Positions 12,540 to 23,420 of a DNA stretch of 64,000 nt are shown piece after piece; the stretch's first letter is position 1, and every line of letters starts with the position of its first letter. A model generated the notes under the pieces. It saw nothing but the letters and a program-made list of their open reading frames with translations. It was not told the DNA's origin and ran no database searches. The translations under genes and the position numbers were made by a program. Source of the DNA: Sphagnum magellanicum (lineage: Eukaryota > Streptophyta > Sphagnopsida > Sphagnales > Sphagnaceae); NCBI GenBank assembly GCA_021904315.1, contig CM038920.1:11842001-11906000 (forward strand), in the 5' to 3' direction.

Positions 12540-12830
12540 CCAGTGCGAAGGGTACAAAGAAGTTTTTGTTTTTTTGGGAAGAAATGTGCCAAAGTCCTCA
12601 TATGTTGAGGAATTTTCTTTATGAAATCGCCATATTTAGACAAGACGTTCCTGGTGGTCGCCAAAACAAAGCAAGAATTATATACATTTTTCTCTATTTT
12701 CCTCTCTGACCTCTGGCCAAATTTGGCTCATTCCTCTTGTGGATCATCCATCCAGGCAAGTGTGAACTGGCACCCGCTGTGGTACCTTCACCGTTTTGAG
12801 TGAGGCCTCATAGTGGCCAAATTAAGCCCA
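12540..12830 (+). repeat. GCCAAATTTGGC-family dispersed repeat, copy A
   Basis: Contains the phrases CGCCATATTTAGACAA, GGTCGCCAAAAC and TGGCCAAATTTGGCTCATTC (about 12716), then GTGGATCATCC. The same phrases in the same order recur in other copies in this window. The core GCCAAATTTGGC is a perfect 12-bp palindrome. There is no coding capacity. Confidence 0.65.
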
Positions 12831-13609
12831 AAAATGTTAGAAGAATTGAACTCACAGACCCTGATTTAGAAACATGGGATATTTGCAATATTTAGAAGTA
12901 ATTTAAATGAAATTTGGGATTTTTACCATGGTACCAACGTGGGTGCTGGTCAGACCTTAAAAAAAGAGTATGGAGAGCGCCAGAATGGCTGCCCTCAATT
13001 GGATAGTGAAGCATATTTTGTTATAATCAAATTTTGAAGGGAGAAATGTTAGGCTAAAAAAAAAAAATAGCACCTGGGCAATTGATTTTTCTTTAAGAAG
13101 CATATTTGATTATTTTGTTTTCAGAAGTGTCCTACATTTTGTGACTATCTAATTTAGCATTTAGAATGAGGCGATAGTTCAACTCCATAGGTATGGTGAT
13201 AAAGCTATTTTACATGTAGAAATCAAGGCCCCACAAAAATTATTATAATGATAAATTACACGAACTGATTAGCATTCTCCATTGGGGGAATTTAACCCCG
13301 ATCAGAGTGGGTCTCACCCGCTACAACAAAGGAGTCCTACACCCAACCCATACAAGAATTATAATCCCCACCTAATTTTCAAACATCCAATCCCAAGACC
13401 CAACCCATGTGAACTTATTTTCATATACAAAATTTTGCAACATATGAGTAGAACTAAAATTAACATTACATGTCTACTTATATTTCATTGCCACCTCCTT
13501 CCACAATGCAATGGCTTCATCATAATAGAAATTGGACAAAATAAAAAAATTATGACTGAACATCCTAACACACAAGTCAAGGTGAATAATGAGTTGATTT
13601 TGTAGTTTG

Positions 13610-16335
13610 TTTTTCATTTATGACAAACTGTTGAATGTTCTTTCATACTCAATAGATTCTAGAACTTGAAGCATGGCAATCTTCGCCAATTTGATGAGCT
13701 TTTCAATCAAAATGATAAAAGAATGTATTTTCTTTCATAATCTAGAAATTAGATTTAGATTACTTTGTTTAGTCATTATTTCCTTGCATTGTGGGTCATA
13801 ATGAGCTTGCAAAATGAGGATTGCACATCAAGCATATGTGAATCCAGAAGACGCAAAAACATAATTCCTTTTGTAATCCTATGAACAATGCCAAAGGTAG
13901 ACTTGATACCATTCAAATGCAAAAAGAATGACCCTTTTACTATAGCAGGGTTCAACCAATATTGAGGGTACACAAAATCAAGGGCCATCATTACTTCATG
14001 CTCAAGAAATTGCCTTTGCAATTCAAAAATTAAAGTTTGGATTGCTTCAACACATGAACTTTTTTTCACTATAATAGCAAATTGCTTGAAATCAATTTCA
14101 TCAACCTTGATCCAAGATCTGTCTACAAGGCTATGAATATGGACAACATAATTTTGTCTTGCAAACTTAAAACCCATATACTCCTTAAGCTCAACATGAT
14201 AAGAACACCAAGACAAAGGCAAACACATCATGGAACCATTGTAACCCAACATGATTAGAATACCAAAACAAAGACAAAACATCGTGGGACTATTGCAATA
14301 GTTTGGGGAAGTCATCAAACACTAGATCATCAAAACTAGAAATGGGATCAATATAGAGGTGAAACAATTCAACTTCAAAAAGATTGACTACATCCACAAA
14401 ATCAATAATAAAAACATCTCGATGTTGGACATATTTTATGGAGGTCTGAACCACCTTTAACATAGGCATGAAACATCACAAACCTAGGATTAATTCCAAG
14501 TCACATAATAGCTCCAAGGTTTCATGAGTAGATTTGAACTTGTCATAATCAAAATGTATTTTCACAATCAAAGTTTTATACTCAAGTGTATCTTAATGGG
14601 TTCAACATGAAGGTCCAATAGGTTTTCACATTCCTCAATAAATTAACATGTTTCATAAACTTTAGAAATTTCATAGGACAATGAGTGAAGAAAGAATAAA
14701 AAAACTATGTCATGGACATGAAAACAACCAGAATTTTATAGGATTTTTTAACCAAAATGAGAACAAGGGCATGCTTAATTCCAAATACACATTGTCAAAT
14801 AAGAACAAAAACATGACACATGCAAAACAAAAATCTAACAAAATTTTATTGCAAGGAAGAAATAAAAATAGAACAAGGTTATAATAAAGAAACATACCCA
14901 AAATTGGTTTTGAACAAACTTAAAGTAATGGGAATCCTACTTTTATTTTTATTTATTAAGCATTTTGTTCAAGGAAGTTTTTCAAAAAGCTTTCTACCTA
15001 CATATGATCCATGTTTATCCACGTGTGCCCATGTGCACCCATGTGTGGCCCATGTGTGAGCTATGAGTGAACTAAAGCTCAATTAAAAATGAATTGATAA
15101 TTGATTAATAATTAATAGGAAGTGAACTAAAAGTTAATTGGAAGTGAATTGAAAATGAATTAAAAGTGAATTAAAAGTTAAATATAAATGAATTAGGACT
15201 TAATTAAAAGTAAATTAGAAGTTAATTAAAAATGAATTAAAATTTAACTAACAGCTAACTCAAAATGAATTGAAACTAAATTAGGAGTTAAATACAAGTT
15301 CATTACAAGTCATGAATGAACATTTATATGAATGAACTCCATAGCATTGACATTTTGTAACATCTTAATTAAAAGCTAACTCAAAATAAACATAAATGAA
15401 TTAGGGGTTAAATAAAACTTCATTATAAGTTGTGAATTAACATTCATACGAATGAACTCCATGACATTGACATCTGTGATAATTATAACATTGATTCAAT
15501 GCATGATACTAAGGGTAATTTGGATAACACAACAATTGCCAAGTTAGTTTGGTGTGGCATTTAATGCACACTAATAAAAAAAGGGGCAATTTTATATTTG
15601 AATTGTGAAGTTATTCAAAAGCAATGTTCTTGAAATATAAAATTTCCATAACAATTAAGGCACACCCACCTTAAACCAAGCTCATCGCACCAAATTCTTC
15701 CATACTTAACCATGCACTTTAAGAGGATTATAATAATATTATTTGTACTTGCACTCATTTCCATACATTCCAAGGAGAGCAAGATTGGGATTTGACACCA
15801 ATGTTTCATGAGATACACATGGACATTAATTCATTGTTGGTTGTCCATTATAATGACCTCATTTGCACTCACTAAGAAAAAAATGCCCCTTGCATAACAA
15901 CTTTATAAAAATAAATAAATAGTGTGTATTGTTTCATCCATTCCTTAACCACTATCATTTGTCCAATGTTTTCTTAGGGTTGTTTATTATTTTCAAAGTG
16001 CAAAACAATTGCCTAATTGATTCAAATTCATACAATGGCCGACCTTGATTTAGAAGGTAGAAAATGGTTGTGAATTGAACAATTTTTTTAAAAATAAAAA
16101 ATTGTACTACATCAAATTCAAAACCATATTAATGCACTTGCCAACATCAATCCTTTTGTTTTTGGCATGTGAAGAATCCTTGTTAAAATACTAGTCCTCA
16201 ATAACAACATCAACATCAAGAGAAGTAATAATTATTTTTTCCACCCAACATGTTTATGCAAAATATCCAATTTTGGGGATAAGAAATTATCTTTACCATC
16301 AACAATTAAACAAACCATGCATTTCATTTGGGAAA
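13610..16335 (-). mobile_element. Decayed hAT transposon, copy 1
   Basis: On the minus strand the N-terminal end (about 16237-16328) reads CMVCLIVDGKDNFLSPKLD and then a KHVG word, a BED-type zinc-finger pattern seen at the start of hAT transposases of this type. The C-terminal end (about 13630-13710) reads LIKLAKIAMLQVLESIEYE, matching the hAT C-terminal dimerisation block of the second copy at 24.6-24.8 kb. Between them, pieces such as 13776-14318 and 15615-15818 keep order but are split by stops and frame changes. Terminal inverted repeats were not found. The element cannot encode a transposase. Confidence 0.6.
15080..15475. repeat. AATTAAAAGT-type short repeats plus a duplicated block
   Basis: From 15080 to 15250 variants of GAATTAAAAGTTAATT recur every 10-12 bases. 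They lead into two diverged copies of a block of about 105 bp (near 15250-15357 and 15372-15475) sharing GCTAACTCAAAAT, TTAGG(A/G)GTTAAAT and GAATGAACTCCAT. This lies inside the hAT copy 1 span. Confidence 0.65.
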
Positions 16336-17399
16336 ACAATTAGTCTTCCCCCATAATAGATTCAGCCTAAAGAAACTTGGTTGCCCAAGAATCTTGGAAC
16401 ACATGAACCCTGTTGTAAGATTTTTTTTCTTTCTTGCATGGTTAATTTTGTGCACTAGAGTTATGAAGTTCATAAACAATCAACATAGGAATTGCACATA
16501 GTGTGGGTGAATTTGTAGCATTGCTACTAGATTAACAATATAAAAAAAGCTTGAAATAAAAATTCTTTAAGACTTTGAACGACACCATTACAACACAATC
16601 GCTTCACAAGCTTCACAAACACAAATCAAATGTGATTGCAAACCTAAACAAAAAGCTCAAGAATCAAAATGCAAAGAAAAAACATGAAAAAGGGAAGATG
16701 ACATATATGGGAATATTTTGTAGGTTCCTTTTAATATAGATGAATGTTGAAATTGTTGAGACTTTAGACTTTGTTGTCAATAATACCTATAGAAAACTTT
16801 GACCCCTCCCTTCAAATCAATTTGCATGATGTTACAAGTTAAATGACAAAGTTCTGCTATCAAGTTCACAATGACTTCAAGATCCACCTATTGAACAATG
16901 CACAAGGCTCAAACTTTCTAACACATTGAAGGTGCAATGACCATCTACTACCACCATCTCCAAGCTTTCAAAGAAGAAACATATGAGATTTGAAAGTTAA
17001 ACAAGTGCTAATTACTAGTTAGGGGGAGGAAAGCTCTTCCAGCAACCTACCAAATTGAGTGATCGAAATTGGGCAATCTACTCCAATGGAAGGTCACAAT
17101 TGATGACACTTTAAAACCCTAAAACATTATAAAGGTGAAAACTTAAAACATTACATGTGTGACTGGCAATAGAACTTGTAGACAACCAGATTAGACTTGT
17201 GATGGAAGGAGATAGTTGCTTTGCCTTTTGGTGCATGAGGTGGTACACAAGGAAGTTTTGAGTAATTCATTATTTTATTTTATTTTATTTTAATTCATTC
17301 ACATCATTTTGCACCCTTGTTTTATCAATTGCCATTTGGCTATAAATCCCTAGAAAAAATAATCTTGGTGCTAGTTCACCCAAGGTGATGGATCCACCT
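16336..17399. other. Intergenic sequence, possible hAT flank
   Basis: No gene recognised. It is AT-rich with short A runs and a TTTTATTTTATTTTATTTTA run near 17271-17292. It may include the 5' end of hAT copy 1. Confidence 0.35.
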
Positions 17400-17730
17400 A
17401 CCTCACAAAATTGGAAAAAAAACCTCTGCTCCCAGGTCACTCCATCAATGGATCAAGCAACCAGAAAGCTTGACAAGAGCAGCCTTCATTTTACCAGTGA
17501 TATGTGGCCAAAATGTGGAACAAATTTTTAAAACAAATCCAAAAAAGTGATTTTGGAGGTTTTCAGTAGCCAGAAGTGAGGGAAAAAAAAGTAAAAATCG
17601 CCAAACACATAGAAGGATGCAGATTGATGATTTGTACTTATTCCTGGTTTATAGCCATATTTGGCTAAATCTTCGTAGGGATGATCGCCAGTTTTTCTTC
17701 ATCTTCCAATGAATGATCATCATTTAGCAG
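17400..17730 (+). repeat. GCCAAATTTGGC-family dispersed repeat, copy B
   Basis: Shares with copy E (31.2-31.5 kb) the ordered phrases AGTGATTTT(G)GAGG, GCCAGAAGTGAGG, GTAAAAATC(G/A)CCA and AGAAGGATG. It then carries the palindrome variant GCCATATTTGGCTAAATC at about 17654 and a GGATGATCGCC word. Non-coding. Confidence 0.7.
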
Positions 17731-17939
17731 CTACAAAGAGAAATTCCTAAAAGAAACACTGGACGAGAGGCGGATGGATCCGAAGCGCGCAGTCTGGATG
17801 GACGTCGATGAAAGTACAACAACAGCAGGCGCGGGGCCCCCCTCCTCCCTGGAAGGGAACGAAGTCCGTCCGCAAAAAGAGGGATGTCAGGAATCAAATT
17901 CTGCGCAGGATCTGTCGGTCGTCGATGGCTCCGATGATC

Positions 17940-18200
17940 CAGTGTTTTTTTTTTTTTTTTGGGGGTTTTTTTCTCAATTTCATGAGGTCTGGCGATCCTC
18001 CACAAGAGGACTTAGCCAAATCTGGCTACATGTCAGAGAGACAAGTAGAATTGTTTTTGAAACCCCGCTATGCACTGGCTACTTGCAAGGAGCTACAGTC
18101 TAAATATGGCGAACTCAGAAATTTTTCCCTAGAAATGTGGCGAAGTTGGGGGATTTTTTTCCCAGAAAGTCCTTTGTAGTAGTCGCCAAGTGGCGGAATT
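17940..18200 (-). repeat. GCCAAATTTGGC-family dispersed repeat, copy C
   Basis: Opposite orientation to copy B: GCGATCCTCCACAAGAGGAC, TTAGCCAAATCTGGCTACAT, then CTAAATATGGCGAA and TAGTCGCCA. It sits directly upstream of the leader of CDPK gene 1 and just after a CpG-rich patch (17760-17935) with a long T run. Confidence 0.7.
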
Positions 18201-18322
18201 TCGCCAAAAAAAGAAAAAGGAAAACACTGCTCCGATCCATTGCCAGTCAGGCATGTGGGGGGAGAGACTAGTCCTCCTCCTCATTCTCCAGGAATTCCGC
18301 AGAGCATCTTTTTGTTTGTTGC

Positions 18323-18372
18323 AGCACACAACACAACACACACGCACACACACACACAAACACATGCAACAA
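18323..18372. repeat. CA-rich microsatellite
   Basis: An imperfect (CA)n run with a few CAA and CG interruptions, in the sequence leading into CDPK gene 1. Long Lys/Arg-rich open frames nearby on both strands come from this simple sequence and from the AGAAG-rich leader. Confidence 0.8.
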
Positions 18373-18669
18373 CAATGGTGGCGTATTTCAGGACCGCAGC
18401 GAAGAAAAACAACAGCTCCGTTGAACAGAAGAAGAAGAAGAGGAAAGTGGAGGAGCTTGGATTTGGAAAGAAAACAATCACAAAGACAGAATACAACAAT
18501 AGAAGAAAGACAAACAGTAGCAGCAGAAGAAAAGACAGACTTCGTCGTCGTCGTGGTGTATGCTGCTACAGTATCCACAAGGAAGCACAGACACGGCTAG
18601 CAAACTTAGTGCGGCAACAGATCTAGTGTGTGTTTCTCTCTGTCTCTGTCTCTCTGTGTTTCCTTCGCG

Positions 18670-18748
18670 GTAAGCTCTTCTTCTCTTCTTCGACCTCCTC
18701 CTTCCTCCGCAACTGCCGTTCTTCTGCGATTGCTCCTCCTTGTTGCAG
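18670..18748 (+). other. Possible 5'-leader intron of CDPK gene 1
   Basis: CGCG|GTAAGCTC at 18670 is a good plant donor. After a pyrimidine-rich tract the acceptor TTGTTGCAG ends at 18748, giving a 79-nt GT-AG intron ahead of the coding region. Known plant genes often have a leader intron, but no transcript evidence is available here. Confidence 0.35.
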
Positions 18749-18861
18749 GAACGAGAGCTTCCTGTGAGCTGCTGCTGCTGCCGGCCTTGTGGAAGGTTTT
18801 TTTGTTTTAGGGTGAAGAAGGAAGGGATAGGAAGCGGCGAGCGAGCGAGCGAACGTTCTAG

Positions 18862-19016
18862 ATGGAGAGATTGAAGAGCCAGAAGAACCGGTGCTTTTGA
18901 AGAACAACACATCTAGTTGCAGCTCGTTTGCTCGAGAGAAATCAGAAGAGAAGAAGAAGAACAAAAAAAAAGACGAAGACATCACCCGGATGCTTACACA
19001 TCTGCACCTGCCTTAG
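18862..19016 (+). promoter_or_regulatory. Two upstream short open frames in the CDPK gene 1 leader
   Basis: An ATG at 18862 opens a 12-codon frame ending in TGA at 18900. A second ATG at 18990 opens an 8-codon frame (MLTHLHLP) ending in TAG at 19016. Both lie in front of the 19102 start in what should be leader sequence. If transcribed, they could lower initiation at the main start. Inference only. Confidence 0.35.
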
Positions 19017-19101
19017 ATCTTCCTCAGGGGTTTTGTTTCTGCAAGCGCAGTTTTGTCGCTCGCTGTGTTGTGTTGTGGTGGTGGTGGTCGAGGAGGGGGC
19101 A

Positions 19102-20589
19102 ATGAGAAGGTACGAGGAGGCGGCGAAGGTGATGCCAGGGCAGAGCATGGCAGCCTCCGTGCTTCAACGACAAACGGAGAATCTGTGGGACTTGTACTCA
19201 CTGGGAAGGAAATTGGGACAAGGACAGTTCGGAACCACCTACCTATGTGTTCAGCTATCCACCAAGAAGGAGTTTGCATGCAAGTCCATTGCAAAGAGGA
19301 AGCTGATCTCCAAAGAAGATGTGGAGGATGTGCGGAGAGAGCTTCACATTATGCATCATCTTTCTGGGCATCCAAATATTGTCACCATCGAAGGTGCATA
19401 CGAGGATGCTTCTTCAGTGCATCTGGTGATGGAGCTTTGTGCAGGAGGTGAGCTTTTTGACCGGATCATTCAAAGAGGCCATTATTCTGAAGCCAAAGCT
19501 GCACAGCTGACTCGAACGATTGTTGGGGTTGTGGAGGCTTGCCATTCTCTTGGAGTCATGCACAGAGATTTGAAGCCTGAGAACTTCCTGTTCTCAAATC
19601 ACACTGAAGATGCAGCTCTGAAGACAACAGATTTTGGTTTATCTGTGTTCTTCAAACCCGGTGAAGTCTTCACAGATGTGGTGGGAAGTCCATACTATGT
19701 TGCACCGGAGGTTTTGAAGAGACACTATGGACCGGAAGCAGATGTGTGGAGTGCAGGAGTCATCCTTTACATTCTCCTCAGCGGTGTTCCACCTTTCTGG
19801 GCAGAAACAGAGCAAGGGATTTTTGATCAGGTTATGAAAGGTGAGCTCGACTTTGTCTCTGATCCATGGCCAAAGATTTCTGAGAGTGCAAAGGATCTTA
19901 TTTGCAAAATGCTCAACCCAAACCCTGCAAGAAGATTGACAGCGCATCAAGTGTTATGCCATCCATGGATTCGTGAAGAAGGGGTGGCACCAGACATGCC
20001 CATTGATTCAGCAGTACAATCCAGGCTGAAGCAATTCTCTGCAATGAACAGGTTGAAGAAAATTGCAATCCGGGTGATTGCGGAATCATTGTCAGAGGAG
20101 GAGATTGTAGGATTGAAGGAGATGTTCAAGATGATGGACACAGACAGTTCAGGATCTATCAGTTTTGAGGAACTCAAAGAAGGTTTGAGGAAAGTGGGTT
20201 CAAATCTCAGGGAGGAAGATGTGCGTCAGCTGATGGATGCTGCAGATGTGGATCATAATGGGACAATTGACTATGGAGAGTTTTTGGCTGCAACTTTGAA
20301 CCTGAACAAGATTGAGCGAGAGGAGAATGTATTTGCAGCATTTTCATATCTTGACAAGGATAAGAGTGGATACCTCACAACAGATGAGCTGCAGCAAGCA
20401 TGCATAGATCTTCACATGGGCGACATGTGTGTTGAGGATATGATTCGGGAAGTTGACCAGGACAATGATGGGCGCATTGATTACAATGAATTCGTGACCA
20501 TGATGCGCAAGGGAAATGGGGGTATTGGTCGTAGTTCCCTTCGCAATAGTTTGAGCTGGAGCCTCTCTGATCATCTTATGGCTGGATGA
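19102..20589 (+). CDS. Calcium-dependent protein kinase (CDPK/CPK), gene 1
   Basis: A Ser/Thr kinase fused to a calmodulin-like sensor; it phosphorylates targets when cytosolic calcium rises. The 495-residue frame starts at the first in-frame ATG (19102); the frame stays open upstream to about 18928 but has no ATG there. Kinase domain, residues 33-290: glycine loop GQGQFG 39-44, catalytic Lys61, HRDLKPEN 154-161, DFG 177-179, APE 201-203. The autoinhibitory junction follows (about 296-330). Four complete EF-hands start at 346 ([12 protein letters not shown]), 382 ([12 protein letters not shown]), 418 ([12 protein letters not shown]) and 452 ([12 protein letters not shown]). The CDS has no intron, whereas most plant CDPK genes have about six to eight. 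It begins MRRYEEAAK and lacks the MGxxC acylation site of gene 2; its Met1 aligns near Met83 of that protein. All catalytic and calcium-binding residues are intact, so it is probably functional and soluble. Confidence 0.93.
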   Translation: MRRYEEAAKVMPGQSMAASVLQRQTENLWDLYSLGRKLGQGQFGTTYLCVQLSTKKEFACKSIAKRKLISKEDVEDVRRELHIMHHLSGHPNIVTIEGAYEDASSVHLVMELCAGGELFDRIIQRGHYSEAKAAQLTRTIVGVVEACHSLGVMHRDLKPENFLFSNHTEDAALKTTDFGLSVFFKPGEVFTDVVGSPYYVAPEVLKRHYGPEADVWSAGVILYILLSGVPPFWAETEQGIFDQVMKGELDFVSDPWPKISESAKDLICKMLNPNPARRLTAHQVLCHPWIREEGVAPDMPIDSAVQSRLKQFSAMNRLKKIAIRVIAESLSEEEIVGLKEMFKMMDTDSSGSISFEELKEGLRKVGSNLREEDVRQLMDAADVDHNGTIDYGEFLAATLNLNKIEREENVFAAFSYLDKDKSGYLTTDELQQACIDLHMGDMCVEDMIREVDQDNDGRIDYNEFVTMMRKGNGGIGRSSLRNSLSWSLSDHLMAG

Positions 20590-20800
20590 ACATCTCTTTT
20601 CTGCCACCCTTGAATCTCTAATGTATGGTTCTTTTTCACCTCAGCCATTTGAACAATTTGCCCATTTTCTTTTTGCAACAGCTTGACCTGGAACCTCTCC
20701 GATCATTGAGTGGCTGGATGAACAGCTCTTTTCTGCTGCCATTGGGTCTCTAATGTCAGATTTGTTTTCACCAATTTGAACAAATTTGCCCATTTTGTCG
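20548..20800 (+). repeat. Tandem duplication of the CDPK gene 1 tail and 3' UTR
   Basis: AGTTTGAGCTGGAGCCTCTC at 20548 recurs as AGCTTGACCTGGAACCTCTC at 20680, an offset of 132 bp. Each copy runs through TGGCTGGATGAACA, CTCTTTTCTGC and a TTTGCCCATTTT word. The first copy holds the last codons and the stop; the second lies in the 3' flank and cannot be read from the gene. Confidence 0.88.
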
Positions 20801-21779
20801 ACATTTTATTTTAGTATTAGTATGCAAGGTGCAATCAAGGTCAAATTCCATTCTGTGAGCGAGATTTTTTGGAAGGAGATAAACTAGATTGTGTTCAATG
20901 TGTGGTGGTGGCAAATGTCCATCCTGGTATATGCAAAACCTGTACCCAAGACATTTGAGAGGAACCAAGAATTTCGTAATATGCATTATATAGCATAGGG
21001 ATCATTTCTGAATGCTGGACTAGTATGGTTTATCATTGGTTTGTTGGAATTGACACAAATCAATTCAGATTTGCTGGATTAGGATCCTCATTCTCAGGTT
21101 TACCACTGGCCTACTGAAAGATGAAAAGTCATTTAATATTAAGTGCTCCACACTGTCTATGGCTTTTGTTCTGCCTCATCCTATTGTGAGTTTATTGAAG
21201 TTGAACTTCAACAAGTGTGGAGGTTGCTTGTATTTCTTGAGCTGGTAAAGTTTATTGTGGTATATCTTCTGTACAAGATTGAGGGTAAGACATTGTGTTT
21301 CTTTAGGGTGGGTTCTATACTGCAAGTTGAAACATATCAAGCTCTGGAAAAAATAGGGTTCAGTAAAGTGAGACATTAAGTGGTGTTAGGATGATGTTTA
21401 GCAAATCACCAGTGATAATCAAATCCATTTTTCTTCACTAGTTGTGATAAGGCTACTTTCTAGACTGGGTATTCAGGCCACAAACTTGGTCTGCCAGGAG
21501 ACTCTTTTTGCAAGTTGTGGTGAATTTGCAGTTTGAAAGAGCCTTCAATTGGATGTAGTTTAGCCTGTCATAGTGCAACTATTTGCAAGTACTTACCTCT
21601 CACAAAGTGAGACTCTTGGAGATCACTCTAGTGCCTTACAAGAAAGTTGAGTCCCTGGGGTGTGGGCCTTCCCAAAATAAGGAGTCTGCACAGAGCTGAG
21701 TGTGGGTGTTGCATTTTGGGAAGCCTCCCACCCATGGGCAGTGCAAAGAACCACCTGAAATTTCTTCACTGACAGAGAC
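20801..21779. other. Downstream flank of CDPK gene 1
   Basis: No further gene is seen. The early part probably includes the rest of the 3' UTR. Open frames at 21143-21379 on both strands have no domain. Confidence 0.4.
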
Positions 21780-22560
21780 TCACATGAGAAGTGAGTCCTA
21801 TGGCAAGTTTTTGTGCAGGCATGCCTGGCAGAATTGGTCCCATAGGGCACACTCTCTAACATTGAGATTATTGGCACAAGCTAGAGAACAGGCCTTGTGG
21901 GCTCAATTTTGCTTGATAAGCCTCCTAGAGTGAGCCTGCTATGGCAAGTTCTGGGGAGACATGCCTGCCAGAATCAGCCCCGCAGGGCACAAACTCCAAC
22001 ATTATGATTACTCTCATGAGTTGAATGAGGAGGTCACACTGGATATGCCTGCAGATGCGAGCATTAGGATTATTGGCATCAGCTAGAGAACAGACCTTGT
22101 GGACTGAGTTCTGTGAGATAATCCTCCTCCGACAAGCTCACACAATGCCTGAGTCCTGTGCAGGAATGCCTGGCAGAATTGGCCCTCTTGGGTGCATCCT
22201 TGGCATCAGCTAGATGATAAACCCCAAAAGAGAGGGAGGCAACAATGGCATCAAACTATAACAGAATCATCCAAGAAGTACAACAGCAGAAGAAAACACC
22301 ATCCAATGGAGTCATCCTTAATGCTAAAGATGCCCTTATGACACCATTCAGATCTGAAGGAACTCTCAATGCTAGCCTTAGCATCAGCTAGAGAACAGGC
22401 TTTGTGGCCGAGTTCTGCCTGGTAAGACTCCTAGAATAATCTCACTAAAGCGAGTCCTGTGGAGGCATACCTGCCAGAATTGGCCCCATAGAGCACACAT
22501 TCACTCCCATCAGCTGAATCAGGTCACATTGGCTATGCCTGCAGACTCTGTAAGGGCAAG
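21780..22560. repeat. Degenerate tandem repeat, roughly 150-200-bp units
   Basis: At least four irregular units share ordered words: GTGAGTCCT or GCGAGTCCTGTG, GGCATGCCTGGCAGAATTGG, a GGGCACA word, and CAGCTAGAGAACAGGC with CTTGTGG. Examples start near 21789, 21928, 22150 and 22449. The unit from about 22220 to 22380 is replaced or lost. No frame is conserved across units. Confidence 0.7.
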
Positions 22561-23028
22561 AAACCCAATCTACTAACTCAGCACCCCCGAAAAAAGCCAC
22601 AGGCAGAGTGATCTTAAGGACCCTTCTTTGGTGGCCTTGGTTGCTTTGGTACCCAAAAGAAAACCCATCTTTTGTTTTGGGGGTCAAGGCCTTTCTCAAC
22701 TGAAAGGCCAATGAGGTTATTATTGTACTAGAAGACTGGTGAGGGTTTCGAGGATTCTGGCTCTTAGCAAACCTGTGGCCAAACTCAGCAAGGCAAGGCC
22801 ACAGGTGAGCTAAGATCCACAATCACCCAAACTGTACCTCCTCCCTGGCATCGATAGCTGTGACATCTTATCTGACATATACAGAATCGGCAAGGCCTGC
22901 AGAATCAGTACCCATGCTGAACTTCCGATTCAGTATGAGAAATAGTCGATTGAAAGGGAGAAGGAGACCTAACAGCTGGTAACCCAGACCTTACCCTCTC
23001 AGGGTCTTCAGACATATATAGAAATTAA

Positions 23029-23055
23029 TTTAGGGTTTAGGGTTTAGGGTTTAGG
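23029..23055 (+). repeat. Short interstitial telomere-like run
   Basis: Three perfect TTTAGGG units and a partial fourth (TTTAGG), the plant-type telomere repeat, within non-telomeric DNA. Confidence 0.85.
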
Positions 23056-23079
23056 CATTTATTTCTACAGGCATTTATT

Positions 23080-23420
23080 TTGCCTAACTGACCGTTTTGC
23101 TAGCTTTCAGAGTTTCGAAAAATATTTTTGGTAATTTTGTTTGATAGGAGTCAAAGTGTTTTTCTTTTTTTGAAATTTTGCACCAGGTGAAAAAAAAAGT
23201 TCAAAAGAGTACAAGGATTTGTTTGGGAAAAAATGCTCAAAAGTTGCCATATTTTGAGGAAGAAAACTCTGAAGTCACCATATTATAGGTTCTTGGAGGT
23301 CCCATAACATAGCAGGATTCTAAAAAATCTCTGCTGTCCTGTCTTACCTATGGCCAACTTTGGCTCTTTCCTCTTTTGAATGATTGTCACTATGGCCACT
23401 TCACAAAATCGAAAAAAAAA
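23080..23420 (+). repeat. GCCAAATTTGGC-family dispersed repeat, copy D
   Basis: Carries GCCATATTTTGAGG, a TCACCATATTA word, then TGGCCAACTTTGGCTCTTTC near 23352, followed by GATTGTCACTATGGCCACTT and a CACAAAATCGAAAAAAAAAC run. These match copies A, B and E in order. It lies just after the telomere-like run. Confidence 0.65.

Noticed and set aside
12242..12664. 140-residue minus-strand frame
   Set aside because: It runs from a dispersed repeat into the CpG patch and has no recognised domain; composition is repeat-like.
18129..18985. Long Lys/Arg-rich and Ser/Leu-rich frames on both strands before CDPK gene 1
   Set aside because: They result from CA, GAA and CTT simple sequence in the leader and have no domain.
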